DNA of 64,000 nt from Elusimicrobiales bacterium (GTDB lineage: Bacteria > Elusimicrobiota > Elusimicrobia > Elusimicrobiales > Elusimicrobiaceae). The notes beneath the pieces were generated by a model. The model ran no database searches. It was not told the origin of the DNA and saw only the letters and a list, made by a program, of their open reading frames with translations. Position numbers and translations under genes: made by a program. Location of the stretch: contig JBAZJT010000007.1 in assembly GCA_041651175.1 (NCBI GenBank), positions 46,416-110,415 of the forward strand. The letters run 5' to 3'. Shown piece after piece: positions 9,641 through 18,714 of the stretch (its first letter is position 1; each line of letters starts with the position of its first letter).

Positions 9641-12143
9641 GGCGCACAATATCCAGCGCGACGGCCAGCCCGATCATCGCGTCTGCGGCGTAATGCGCGC
9701 CGCCCTTGCATACGGGGGCCAGTTTCAATTCCACGAATTTGCGCGACAGCGCCGCCCCCCCCGCCAGCACCGGAATTTCCAGCCCGGCGGCGGACAGCTC
9801 CGCGCAGACTTCCGTCATCGCCTCGGCGGATTTTGTAAGCAGCCCGGAAAGCCCGATTATGTCCGGCTTGAGGCGGAGCGCCGCCCCCACAATGTCGCGC
9901 GAGGGGACTTTCACACCCATATCCTCAACGGAAAAACCGTTGCTTTCAAAAATCATGCGCACGAGGTTTTTGCCTATATCATGCACGTCGCCGCGCACGG
10001 TGGCCAGCAACAGTTTTCCGCGCGGAACCTGCCCCCCGGATTGCAGGTGCGGCTTTAGCGCGGCGGAGGCGGCGCGCATGGCCTCGGCGCTTTGCAGCAC
10101 CTCGGTAACAATCATATCGCCTTTGGAAAACGAAACGCCCACCTCCGCCATTGCGCGGGCCAGCGGGCCGTTTATTATCTGGTCGGCGGGCATGGTCTTT
10201 GCCAGTTCGCCGGCGGACTGCGCGGCGGAGGCGGCGTCGCCGCTTTTCACCGCATTAAAAAGTTTTTCCCCCGGGCCGGAGGCGGCGGGAGTCTGCTGAA
10301 CCTTCGCCTTGTCCCTGTAGAGTCCGGCAAATTGCGCCGCCGTGTCCGCCTCCGGCGCGAACAGCAGCTTCTCCCCCAATTCGCGTTCCTGCGCGGACAG
10401 GGATTCATATGGCCGCAGTTTTTCCACATTCACAATTGCCATTCCCAGCCCGGCTTTCGCTGAGTGATGCAGGAATATGGAATTGAGAGCCTCCCTTGCC
10501 GCAGCCGGCAACCCGAAGGAGACATTACTCACCCCCAGCAAAGTGCGCGAGCGCGGGAATTTCTCGCGGAAGAGTTCCAGCGCTTTGACGGTTTCCAGCG
10601 CGGCGCCCCTGTATTTATCGTCGCCGGAGGCGGCGGGGAAAACCAGCCCGTCGAAAATCATATCCTCGTCCGGCACGCCGTTTTCGCGCAGAATGGCGGC
10701 GGCGCGCTCCGCGATTTCCAGCTTGCGCTGCCGGGTTACGGCCATTGAATCCTTCCCGCTTTCGTCTATGCAGCCGATGACCAGCGCGCAGCCATGCCGG
10801 CGGTTGAGCCGCGCGGCCTCCTGCATCTTATCCGGCCCGGATTCCAGATTTACCGAATTCCAGACAGACTTTCCTGGCCAGAGTTTCAGCGCGGCCTCAG
10901 CCACGGAGATACTGGTGGTGTCTATCATCAGCGGCAGCCGGGTGGAGCGCGCCGCCAGCGGCGCGAATGCCGCGATGTCTGCGGCCTCGTCACGCTCCGG
11001 GTTGGAGAGACAGACGTCTATGATATGCGCCCCGGCGGAGCTTTGCCTTTTCACCACCGCCGCCGCGCCGTTCCAGTCCGAGGCGGCAATCAAATTCCTG
11101 AAATCCCTGCTGCCTATGGAGTTGGCCCTTTCGCCCACAAGCATTGGCGGCGGAACCTTGTCCGCGAAAACAGCCTCTATGCCCGACAGCGCAAACCCCG
11201 GCCCGGACGGAATTACGCGCGGCTTTATTCCGCGCAGCGCGGCGGATAATTCCTTTATATGCTCCGGCGTGGTGCCGCAGCAGCCGCCGGCGATGTTGAG
11301 CAGCCCGCCGCGCGCGAAAGCGGCCATCTTTTCCGAGAAAATTTCAGGAGAGAGGCGGAACCTGCCGTTCTCGTCCGGCATTCCGGCATTGGGCATGCAG
11401 GTGAGCGGGAATTTGGACAAAGCGGCCAGCCGTCCCAGGCTGCCGGCCATTTCATCCGGCCCGGCGGCGCAGTTAAAGCCCAGCGCCAGCAGCGGGTAAT
11501 GCGCCAGCGCGGTATACAACGCCGCAGCGTCCTGGCCGCTGAGCATTTTCCCTCCGGCGCCCAGACTGGCCGAGATTATAACCGGAATGTCCCGCCCGGA
11601 GACGCGCGCGGCCTCAAAAGCCGCGTCCGCCGCGGCCTTTATATTAAGGATGTCAGTGGCGGTTTCTATGATGAAAGCGTCAACGCCGCCTTCGGCAAGC
11701 CCCAGCGCCTGCTCCAGATAACCGGCGCGCAGCTCGTCAAAGGAAATCCCTTCCGAAAGAAAAAGCGATTTTGAGGTCGGCCCCATGGAGCCCGCCGCAA
11801 AACGCGGCTTTTCAGGCGAGGAGAACTCTCCGGCGGCGGAGCGGGCGACCTGTGCGGCGGCTGCGTTTATTTCGCGCGCGCGGGTTTCCAGCCCGAACTC
11901 CCGCAACATCACGGGCGAGGCGCAGAAAGAGCAGGTCTCTATAATGTCGGCCCCGGCGCGCAGATACGCCTCATGCACGGCGCGGACCGCTTCCGGTTTT
12001 GAAACCGGCAAATGGTCATTGCAGCCGAGGAACTGCTCCCCGCCGAAATCCGGCGCGGACAGGCCCAGCCTGTCCAACTCGGTTCCCATCGCGCCGTCGG
12101 CAATAAGAATGCGCCCGCGCATCGCTTCCCGTAAATTCGCCAT
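9633..12143 (-). CDS. metH: Cobalamin-dependent methionine synthase, without reactivation domain
   Basis: Transfers methyl from 5-methyl-THF to homocysteine through cobalamin. 836 residues from this start. Homocysteine module (1-~310): DGAMGTELDRLG and zinc ligands in LGFNCAAG and NIAGGCCGTTP. Pterin module (~345-600): VGERANSIGSRDFR and DTTSISVAE. Cap plus B12 module (~620-836): RGDVHDIGKN, with the cobalt-ligand His in DxHxxG. The frame stays open 35 codons upstream, but ATG 12141-12143 matches the family N-terminus, and a weak TAAACT -10 ends 5 bp before it. The reactivation module is encoded by the next gene. Confidence 0.95.
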   Translation of the reverse strand: MANLREAMRGRILIADGAMGTELDRLGLSAPDFGGEQFLGCNDHLPVSKPEAVRAVHEAYLRAGADIIETCSFCASPVMLREFGLETRAREINAAAAQVARSAAGEFSSPEKPRFAAGSMGPTSKSLFLSEGISFDELRAGYLEQALGLAEGGVDAFIIETATDILNIKAAADAAFEAARVSGRDIPVIISASLGAGGKMLSGQDAAALYTALAHYPLLALGFNCAAGPDEMAGSLGRLAALSKFPLTCMPNAGMPDENGRFRLSPEIFSEKMAAFARGGLLNIAGGCCGTTPEHIKELSAALRGIKPRVIPSGPGFALSGIEAVFADKVPPPMLVGERANSIGSRDFRNLIAASDWNGAAAVVKRQSSAGAHIIDVCLSNPERDEAADIAAFAPLAARSTRLPLMIDTTSISVAEAALKLWPGKSVWNSVNLESGPDKMQEAARLNRRHGCALVIGCIDESGKDSMAVTRQRKLEIAERAAAILRENGVPDEDMIFDGLVFPAASGDDKYRGAALETVKALELFREKFPRSRTLLGVSNVSFGLPAAAREALNSIFLHHSAKAGLGMAIVNVEKLRPYESLSAQERELGEKLLFAPEADTAAQFAGLYRDKAKVQQTPAASGPGEKLFNAVKSGDAASAAQSAGELAKTMPADQIINGPLARAMAEVGVSFSKGDMIVTEVLQSAEAMRAASAALKPHLQSGGQVPRGKLLLATVRGDVHDIGKNLVRMIFESNGFSVEDMGVKVPSRDIVGAALRLKPDIIGLSGLLTKSAEAMTEVCAELSAAGLEIPVLAGGAALSRKFVELKLAPVCKGGAHYAADAMIGLAVALDIVRHD

Positions 12144-12175
12144 ACCACAGTTTACCGAATTTCTCACGGCAGGCA

Positions 12176-12219
12176 TAGGACTTACGGCCCATGCGCACTG
12201 GCGGCGGTTTTGCGAAAAT
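12176..12219 (+). promoter_or_regulatory. Exported-protein box C plus -10-like site
   Basis: TAGGACTTACGGCCCATG (12176-12193), 20-bp spacer, then GAAAAT at the -10 position (12214-12219), 27 bp before the ATG of the gene at 12247. Same box and spacing as at 21560, 22697 and 44006. The -10 here is the weakest of the set. Confidence 0.6.
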
Positions 12220-12246
12220 GTACATATCCTTAAAGGAGCGTGACTC

Positions 12247-12852
12247 ATGAAAACACCCTTGGTTATGCTGATGACCGTGCTGGCGCCCGGCTTATGCGCT
12301 GCGGGTTCCTATGATATGTACGCGAAAGCCGTGCCGCAGGCCCAGGCCCGCGCGGCTGCCTCAAAACCGGAATATCCGAGAGTCGGCACCGCGCAGGTTA
12401 TAGCCGCGCGCAACGGGTTTCGCTGGGTCTACAGGGTTGACGGCGGCCTTTACAAAGGAAAGTACTACTATGGCGGCTGCGTTGACAAGAAAACGAAGGA
12501 ATATTACGCCCCCTCCAACGACGGCACGGGCGGCTATATAACCCCGCGCGGATACGCGAAGGTGGTGCAGTCCGCCGGCAAAACCCCGGAAGGCGGCGCC
12601 TCTTCCGGCAGCGGCTATTATTCGGACGGAAGCGACTCCTCTCCTTCAAACAACGGCGGGCACTGGCAGAATTCGCCGAACGGCTGCGACGGCCCCGACT
12701 GCGTGGATGACGGCGACGGCGGCAACAACCAGAACTACAACGGCCCGGACAGCGATTACGACGGCGGCCCCGGCAACAACCCCGGCTCCGGCGGCAATTA
12801 TGACGGCCCGGACAGCGACTACGACGGCGGCCCCGGCAACAATCCGATATAA
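12247..12852 (+). CDS. Exported Gly/Asn/Asp-rich repeat protein
   Basis: 201 residues, not recognised. Signal peptide (1-~20, ending APGLCAAG), a folded-looking part to ~95 with many Tyr and Lys, a Ser/Gly-rich stretch, then an acidic low-complexity tail. In the tail GPDSDYDGGPGNNP occurs twice, with a looser GPDCVDDGDGGNN before it. Near-identical repeat DNA suggests recent unit duplication. Spaced Asp/Asn/Gly could bind calcium or act as a flexible surface tail, which is inference. AAAGGAG site 8 bp upstream, and box C in the promoter. Confidence 0.75.
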   Translation: MKTPLVMLMTVLAPGLCAAGSYDMYAKAVPQAQARAAASKPEYPRVGTAQVIAARNGFRWVYRVDGGLYKGKYYYGGCVDKKTKEYYAPSNDGTGGYITPRGYAKVVQSAGKTPEGGASSGSGYYSDGSDSSPSNNGGHWQNSPNGCDGPDCVDDGDGGNNQNYNGPDSDYDGGPGNNPGSGGNYDGPDSDYDGGPGNNPI

Positions 12853-12874
12853 TCCCCCGTCCTCCTCCGCAAAG

Positions 12875-12907
12875 CGCGCCGGCCCGAAAGGGCCGGCGCG
12901 TCTGTTT
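12875..12907 (+). terminator. Rho-independent terminator
   Basis: CGCGCCGGCCC, GAAA loop, GGGCCGGCGCG, followed by TCTGTTTTT. It lies between the convergent gene at 12247 and priA and best serves the plus strand. Confidence 0.85.
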
Positions 12908-14890
12908 TTATCTGAAAGAGTACGGGTCGCAGATTGCGCGCAGGCGGACCGATTTCGGCTTCTTGTCAAACAGCGGCGGGATTTCCGGCGCTATGGAGTC
13001 GCGCCGGCATTTGACCAGCAGATGCCAGCGCTGCATTTTGGAGGTTTTAGGCGTATAGCACTGCGCCGGCCCGGCGATTTCGTAATCCTCCGGCGTTTTC
13101 CAGCCGCATAATTCCGCGGTTTTGGAGATTGTCTCCAGGGCGATTTGGCATGCGGCTTCGGCGGCGGCGCCGTCCGCGCTTTCCGCCAGCACGCGGACGA
13201 GGCGCGAATACGGCGGATAGCCCATGTCTTTTCTGGCCTCAAATTCGCGCATGATAAATTCCATATAGCCGCCGCCTGCGGCTGCGGCTATGGCCTGCTC
13301 CTGCGGGTGCGCGGTCTGCGCGATAAACTCCCCCCCGTTTGCCAGCCTGCCTTTTGTTTGTATGAGCAACTGGCAGGTGCGCTCCGCGCCCCGGAAGTCG
13401 GGACCGTAAAGCTCCGTATCCGAGTCCAGCACGGCGGACAGCCTCAGCCTCGGGAAAAAATATCCCCGCGCCAGCAGCCGCGTGGCCACCACTATGTCGG
13501 CGGCGTCCTCGCGCATGGCGTCATATGCCAGGCGGCCCTCCCCGCTTTTCAGGCGCAGCGTCTCCCTGTCAAAACGCAGTATCCGCGCGGAAGGCAGCAG
13601 TTTTTTCAGCTCGGAGGCGGCGCGGGAAGTGCCGCTTCCGGCGGTTTTGAAAATGCGGTTGGCGCATTGCGGGCATTTTTCCGGCGGGGCCTGGCGCGCG
13701 CCGCAGTGTCCGCAGAACAGCGCGGTCCGGGCTTGGTCAAAAGCCATCGACCGGGCGCATTTGGCGCAGCGGACCAGCCAGCCGCAGTTGAGGCAGCTCC
13801 AGCCGCCGGAAAAACCTATGCGGTTGAGTATCAAAAGCGCCTGGCCGCCTCCGGCCAGCGTTTTTTCAAGCGAAACTTTAAGCTCGTCGGATATAGCCGG
13901 AGAGGCGGCGCCTCTTTTTGGCGCGATTTTCACGCAGACAGGCGCGGCGCGGCCTTTCAGCCGGACCATGCCGGCGGCGCCGTCCACGGCGGCGCGCATG
14001 GTTTCCGCCGACGGGGCGGAACTGGCCAGCAGCAGCGCAAACCCTTCCCTGCGCGCGCGCCAGGCCAGCACCTCGCGCGCGTGATAGTGGGGATGGCTTT
14101 CCTCCTGCTTGTAAACGTCGTCCTGCTCCTCGTCTATGACGGCCAGGCGCAATTGCCCGAAAGGCAGCAGGCAGGCCGAGCGTGTTCCAAGAAACAGCGC
14201 GTCCCGCCCGGAATTGGCCTCGTGCCAGATTTTTTCGCGTTTTGAGCGGCCCTGCCGGCTGTGCCAGCAATAAACGGGAATGTTCCCGGCCAGCGCGGCG
14301 ATTTCCTCCACCAGCCTGCCGGTCAGCGCTATGTCCGGCAGCAGCATAAGCCCCTGCCCGCCGTTTTTCAGCATCCGGCGCATAAGCTCCGCCGCGATTG
14401 CGGTCTTGCCGGAGAGCGACTCGCCAAAAAGCAGCGCGGGGGCGGGGTTTGGCGCGCGCAGGAGGGATTCCAGTTCCGCAAGCGCGTCCTGCTGCTCCCG
14501 CGAAAATTCCGGCGGACGCGCGGCGGCGGATTTTTCCGCCGCGGACGCGGCGGAGAAATCCGCCCCGGGCGCGCGAACAAAAGAGGGCACAAGCGCGTCC
14601 AAAACCTGGCCCGGCGGCGAGGCCCAGTTTCCCGCTATATGGCGCGCAAGCGGCAGCAGAGTTTGCGCCGGCCAGAGGGGGCGGGCATCCTCCACCGAGT
14701 AAATCTCGCGCAGACGTATGCCGGGGGCGGCGTCCGTTTTGTCCGAGACGGAGGTTACAAAACCGGTCAGCGCGCGCGGCCCGAAAGGCGCGCGCACCCG
14801 CGCGCCGGGCGAGGGTTCCGCGCCGGGCGGAAGCGCATAATCAAACTCCCGCCTCAGCGGCACCGGAAGCGCGACCTTGCAGTATTTCAT
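12908..14890 (-). CDS. priA: PriA-like primosomal protein with degenerate helicase motifs
   Basis: 660 residues in PriA order: N-terminal DNA-binding domain (FDYALPPG, PFGPRALTGFV), ATPase core, Cys zinc module (CLNCGWLVRCAKC ... CGHCGARQAPPEKCPQC), and C-terminal domain (MGYPPYSRLVRVLAES). PriA reloads the replicative helicase at stalled forks. Motifs depart from consensus: Walker A is GESLSGKT, the DEEH box reads DEEQ, SATPS reads SSAPS, and the motif VI GRAGR region reads KGRLANGG. Zinc cysteines are kept. It may have lost helicase activity while keeping a loading role. First codon overlaps the mltG stop. Confidence 0.9.
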   Translation of the reverse strand: MKYCKVALPVPLRREFDYALPPGAEPSPGARVRAPFGPRALTGFVTSVSDKTDAAPGIRLREIYSVEDARPLWPAQTLLPLARHIAGNWASPPGQVLDALVPSFVRAPGADFSAASAAEKSAAARPPEFSREQQDALAELESLLRAPNPAPALLFGESLSGKTAIAAELMRRMLKNGGQGLMLLPDIALTGRLVEEIAALAGNIPVYCWHSRQGRSKREKIWHEANSGRDALFLGTRSACLLPFGQLRLAVIDEEQDDVYKQEESHPHYHAREVLAWRARREGFALLLASSAPSAETMRAAVDGAAGMVRLKGRAAPVCVKIAPKRGAASPAISDELKVSLEKTLAGGGQALLILNRIGFSGGWSCLNCGWLVRCAKCARSMAFDQARTALFCGHCGARQAPPEKCPQCANRIFKTAGSGTSRAASELKKLLPSARILRFDRETLRLKSGEGRLAYDAMREDAADIVVATRLLARGYFFPRLRLSAVLDSDTELYGPDFRGAERTCQLLIQTKGRLANGGEFIAQTAHPQEQAIAAAAGGGYMEFIMREFEARKDMGYPPYSRLVRVLAESADGAAAEAACQIALETISKTAELCGWKTPEDYEIAGPAQCYTPKTSKMQRWHLLVKCRRDSIAPEIPPLFDKKPKSVRLRAICDPYSFR

Positions 14891-15852
14891 TGCTTGCGCC
14901 GGAAAGCCTGCTCTATCATTTTTTTGGCTTTGAGATGCTCGGCATACGTGCGGTTGAATATGTGGTTGCCGCGCCTGTCAGCCACGAAATAGAGCGCGTC
15001 CACCGCGGCGGGGTTCAGCACGGCTCTGACGGATTCCAATCCGGGATTGCATATCGGCCCCGGCGGTATACCGGCGTACATATAGGTATTGTAAGGAGAA
15101 TCAACGCGCAAATCCGCCAGCAGAATCCGCTTTTTCCACCAGGATTTCTCTTTCGGAATATATCCAAGCGCGTATTGCACGGTGGGGTCCGCCTCCAGCA
15201 GCATGTTCTGCCGGACACGGTTGAGATATACCGCCGCTATAAGCGGGCGTTCCGCCGCCACCACGGCCTCGCGCTCCACTATGGAGGCCATGGCCAGCGC
15301 GTGCGGCGCGCTTAAATTGCCGGATTTGTCCGCCGCGAGTATGGGGCGTATGGCGCGGTTGAATTCGCTGTTCATCGCTGCAACCGGCTGGCTGGCCGGA
15401 ATACCCTCTTCAAAAAAATAGGTGGAAGGAAACAGCATCCCCTCCAGCCGCTCCGCGCGGACGATTTTCATGAATTCCGCGGCGTCCGTAACGCGCATGG
15501 CCTGGAGCTTTTCGGCTATCTGCTCGGCGCGCCAGCCCTCGGGGATGGAAACTCGCACGTAAAACCTGCCGTCCGTGTGCAGCAGGTCCCACAACGCCTC
15601 TTCGGAGGACATGTTCGTCTTCAGCCTGTACCTGCCGGAGCGCAGCTTGCGCTTTGTGCGCGTAACGCGCAGCAAAACCCTGAACCACGTCGCGCTGCGG
15701 ATTATTTTATGGTCGCGGAGGTCGCGCGCCACCTGCGCGCCGGAGGCGCCGTCTTTTATATCAAAAAGGACTTCCCCGCCCGGCTGGAAATAATGCGCCG
15801 CCAGGAGCGCCATGGCGGCCAGCGCGGCGGCGATGCGAATTCCGCGTTTCAT
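14887..15852 (-). CDS. mltG: Endolytic murein transglycosylase MltG (YceG)
   Basis: Inner-membrane enzyme that cleaves nascent glycan strands and sets their length. 321 residues: an N-terminal membrane anchor (about 5-22), a LysM-like part (~25-95), and the catalytic region with E193 in MASIVEREA, then AAVYLNRVR, LEADPTVQYALG, DSPYNTYMYAGIPPGPICNPG and NPAAVDALYFVADRRGNHIF, all family hallmarks. Both ends overlap neighbours by 4 bp (thpR before, priA after). Confidence 0.95.
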   Translation of the reverse strand: MKRGIRIAAALAAMALLAAHYFQPGGEVLFDIKDGASGAQVARDLRDHKIIRSATWFRVLLRVTRTKRKLRSGRYRLKTNMSSEEALWDLLHTDGRFYVRVSIPEGWRAEQIAEKLQAMRVTDAAEFMKIVRAERLEGMLFPSTYFFEEGIPASQPVAAMNSEFNRAIRPILAADKSGNLSAPHALAMASIVEREAVVAAERPLIAAVYLNRVRQNMLLEADPTVQYALGYIPKEKSWWKKRILLADLRVDSPYNTYMYAGIPPGPICNPGLESVRAVLNPAAVDALYFVADRRGNHIFNRTYAEHLKAKKMIEQAFRRKQ

Positions 15853-16403
15853 CGCAGCAACTCCGCCGCGCGCAGAATGCCGTACTGCGGGCCGCAGGGC
15901 AGCAGCCGGCTCTCGAAAAGGCAGACCCGCCCGGCCATGCCGGAGACGGCTTCAGTCCGGAATTCCGAAAGCATTTTCACAAGCCTGTCCGCGCCACGCG
16001 GCCCTTTCAGCCTCCCGATTGTAAGATGCGCGGCAAAAGGGCGGCTGTCGGTTTCAAATCCCAGTTCCCGCAGGCGCGCGCCCGCCGCTTCGCTCAATGC
16101 CGCCATTTCAGCGGCTCCCTTGCCGGCCCCCAGCCAGATTACGCGCGGATTCGCCATATCCGGGAACGCGCCTATGCCGGACAACTCCACGGGGAAAGCG
16201 GGCATTGCCTCCGCCGCGTCCAGCGCGGCAGCGGCAGCGACGGCGCGCTCCGCAGGGACTTCCCCCAGAAAATGAAGAGTAAAATGCATGCATTCCGGCG
16301 CGGTCCATTTGACGTCTGCTTGGGCGGTTTTCAGCAGTTCCGCCGCGCGCGCGGCGGCCTGCCGCAGCGCCGGAGGCGTCTCCAGCGCGATGAATAGCCT
16401 CAC
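15849..16403 (-). CDS. thpR: RNA 2',3'-cyclic phosphodiesterase (2'-5' RNA ligase family)
   Basis: 184 residues. The two HxTx motifs of the 2H phosphoesterase superfamily are present: HFTL at 40-43 and HLTI at 126-129, about 85 residues apart as expected. MRLFIALETP and FLGEVP are typical. Start is GTG, sharing GTGA with the FecR-protein stop. The cellular substrate of this family is uncertain. Lies between the FecR-like gene and mltG in the tyrS operon. Confidence 0.92.
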   Translation of the reverse strand: MRLFIALETPPALRQAAARAAELLKTAQADVKWTAPECMHFTLHFLGEVPAERAVAAAAALDAAEAMPAFPVELSGIGAFPDMANPRVIWLGAGKGAAEMAALSEAAGARLRELGFETDSRPFAAHLTIGRLKGPRGADRLVKMLSEFRTEAVSGMAGRVCLFESRLLPCGPQYGILRAAELLR

Positions 16404-17404
16404 TTTAGCTTCTGCTCCTGTCCCGCGATATCCAGAATGCTTTTCAACTGCTTCTGCTGCTGTTGTTCAGATTGGGGCGGAGTTGCCGGCGCCGAGGAAG
16501 AGGCGGTGTCGCCTTCCCTGTCGCGCTCGCGGCGGGTGCGCATGTCATAAATTTTAAGTCTCGGAACTTCCGTTGCCACCGACGCCGCTTTTTTCACGGA
16601 AGCGAGGGAAAGCATTTTCCTGCGCAATTGCCTTCGCTTCTTACTGTCCATCCTTTTCCATGTTTTAACAGAAGCGTCCATGTGTTTGCGCAGAGCGGCG
16701 GCTTTGGGCAAATAAGGCTGCAGCGCCGTCATTTTGTCCGCACGGAGAAAACCGGCGCCGTCTTTTGCGACATGTGTTTCCTGCATTTTAGACAGCACAA
16801 GCTCTTTTCTGCCGGCGGCGGCGCCGCTTTGGGCGTTTACGGCTATGCGTCCGGCGGAAAATACGCCGGCAACGGTCTCGCCGCTCTTTTCCGAATATAT
16901 CACACCGAGTTCTCCCCCCCGCGCAGATACGGACGCATTGACCGTGCTGACAAGGAAACTCCTGTTTTTCAGCGCAAGGCCGGTTACCCGCGCAACGATA
17001 TAGCCTCTTTTCAACGTGACAGTGGCTGTCTGATAGCCGGTATCGTCAAAATCGGCTTCGCTGCCGGCGCCGACGAGCAGCGCGCATTCCCCGCCGTCCA
17101 GCATGATTTCGGCGGAGCCGCCGGGCCCGGTTTGTATCGTATCAGACTGCTTGACCAGCATTCCGCCGGACAGGGAGATGTCCTTGTCGGGCTCCTCCAT
17201 GGGATGCAGCGAGGCGTCCCTGGCGCGCAAAACCATGGCCTGCCATCCCTTGTCCTCGTCCGCGGCTGCGGTTGCGGAGGACTGGGTTTTGGAGGCGGTG
17301 TTCAGCATCTCGTTAAGCAGTTTCTGGTAATTCTGCTGCTGGTCCGCGGACTGGGGCCATGCCGCCGGCATCAGGAGCGATAATGCGGTAAACAAGGTCT
17401 GCAT
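16400..17404 (-). CDS. Exported FecR-domain protein
   Basis: 334 residues. Signal peptide (1-~18, LLMPAAWPQS). A FecR-like beta domain at about 65-200 starts at SGGMLVKQSDTIQTGPGGSAEIMLD and continues to RGYIVARVTGL and SVSARGGELGVIYSEKSG. The C-terminal third is basic and helical, then Gln/Ser/Pro-rich. FecR domains in periplasmic proteins outside iron signalling have unclear roles, and no sigma factor is adjacent. It sits 16 bp downstream of tyrS and overlaps thpR. Confidence 0.8.
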   Translation of the reverse strand: MQTLFTALSLLMPAAWPQSADQQQNYQKLLNEMLNTASKTQSSATAAADEDKGWQAMVLRARDASLHPMEEPDKDISLSGGMLVKQSDTIQTGPGGSAEIMLDGGECALLVGAGSEADFDDTGYQTATVTLKRGYIVARVTGLALKNRSFLVSTVNASVSARGGELGVIYSEKSGETVAGVFSAGRIAVNAQSGAAAGRKELVLSKMQETHVAKDGAGFLRADKMTALQPYLPKAAALRKHMDASVKTWKRMDSKKRRQLRRKMLSLASVKKAASVATEVPRLKIYDMRTRRERDREGDTASSSAPATPPQSEQQQQKQLKSILDIAGQEQKLK

Positions 17405-17420
17405 ATTCCCCCCCCGCGGG

Positions 17421-18662
17421 TCAGCCTCTAACCAGCCTGCAAAACCGCCGGCTGCCCGCCTGAAGCACCGCGCCGGGACTTACCAGCAAAGCTGCCTCGC
17501 CACCGACACGGACATCGGGGGAATAAGGCAGCGAATGAAAGACAATGTACTGGTCCTTGCCAAGCTTCTCCCCGTCCAGCCGCACCGCGCCCTGGCTGAT
17601 AAGCTGCCTGGCCTGATTCATGCTGGGGGCCATGCCGCCGTCAACCAGTATCCTGGACAGCCGCGTCCCGTCGTTGACGGCAAGCTGCGGCATATCCTGC
17701 GGCAATTCCCTGCGCGAAAACTGCTTCTCAAACCCGGACAGAGCCTCCGCCGCCGCCTCAGCGGAATGCAGGCGGGCCGTCAGTATGCCGGCGAGCTTTT
17801 TCTTGGCCGCCATCGGATGCATGGCCTTGACGGCGGCAATATCCTCGCGCGTCAGCAGCTCATAATATTGCCACATGGTCTGGTCCGGTATGGACATGAC
17901 CTTGCCGAATATCTCGGAGGGCGCCTCCGTAAGGCCGATATAATTGCCGTAGGATTTGGACATTTTGCGCATCCCGTCGGTGCCGGGCAGCAGGGGCATG
18001 GTCATGACCGCCTGCGGCTCCTGCCCGTAGTCCTTCTGCATGTCGCGGCCCACCAGGAGGTTGAAAATCTGGTCCGAGCCGCCAAGCTCCACATCAGCTT
18101 TGAGCGCCACGGAATCATAACCCTGGAAAACGGAATACAGCAGTTCCAGCATGGTAATGGGGCAGCCTTTGGCTATTCTCTGCTTGAAATCGTCGCGCTC
18201 GGTAAGCCGGGAGAGCGTGATTCTTTTCAGGGCGTTCAGCAGTTCCGGCGCAGCGCCGCCGCAAAGCCCGGAGCCGGTGAATTCCCCCAGCCATTCGCTG
18301 TTGCAGCGGATTTCAGTGCGCGCCGGGTCAAGAATTTTGAAGGCCTGGGCCTTGTAGGTTTCCGCATTCTCCCGCACCGTTTGCATGGAGAGGACGGGGC
18401 GGGTGCAGTCCCTGCCGGAAGGGTCGCCCACGCAGGCGGTGAAATCCCCTATAAGCAGTATGCCCGTGTGGCCCATATCCTGAAACTCGCGCATTTTGGA
18501 CAGCGCGACGCCGTGCCCCAGGTGCAGGTCCGGCCTGGTGGGGTCCGCGCCCAGCTTGACCCGCAGCGTTTTGCCGGAGACGAGCTTTTTTTCAAGCTCC
18601 TCCGCGCCCACGAAATCAATGCAGCCGCGTTTGAGAGTTTCAACTGCCTTTTCAGCGTTCAT
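17421..18662 (-). CDS. tyrS: Tyrosyl-tRNA synthetase
   Basis: Class I synthetase charging tRNA-Tyr, 413 residues. Signature motifs: GADPTRPDLHLGHGVALSKM (HIGH-type), GDFTACVGDPSGR, QGYDSVALKADVELGGSDQIFNLLVGRDMQ, and KMSKSYGNYIGL. A C-terminal S4-like RNA-binding domain starts near 340 (LSRILVDGGMAPSMNQARQLI). The DPTxPDLHLGH form places it with the TyrZ-like subgroup. ATG at 18660-18662. A TACAAT -10 ends 14 bp upstream. Leads the tyrS-FecR-thpR-mltG-priA operon. Confidence 0.97.
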   Translation of the reverse strand: MNAEKAVETLKRGCIDFVGAEELEKKLVSGKTLRVKLGADPTRPDLHLGHGVALSKMREFQDMGHTGILLIGDFTACVGDPSGRDCTRPVLSMQTVRENAETYKAQAFKILDPARTEIRCNSEWLGEFTGSGLCGGAAPELLNALKRITLSRLTERDDFKQRIAKGCPITMLELLYSVFQGYDSVALKADVELGGSDQIFNLLVGRDMQKDYGQEPQAVMTMPLLPGTDGMRKMSKSYGNYIGLTEAPSEIFGKVMSIPDQTMWQYYELLTREDIAAVKAMHPMAAKKKLAGILTARLHSAEAAAEALSGFEKQFSRRELPQDMPQLAVNDGTRLSRILVDGGMAPSMNQARQLISQGAVRLDGEKLGKDQYIVFHSLPYSPDVRVGGEAALLVSPGAVLQAGSRRFCRLVRG

Positions 18663-18703
18663 AAAATTCGAAAATTATTGTAGCTTTTTTTAGAAACAAA
18701 AGA

Positions 18704-18709
18704 TATAAT
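18704..18709 (+). promoter_or_regulatory. -10 element of the L,D-transpeptidase-fold gene
   Basis: Consensus TATAAT ends 5 bp before ATG 18715, leaving no room for a leader. Divergent from tyrS. No good -35 was seen. Confidence 0.6.
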
Positions 18710-18714
18710 TCGCC

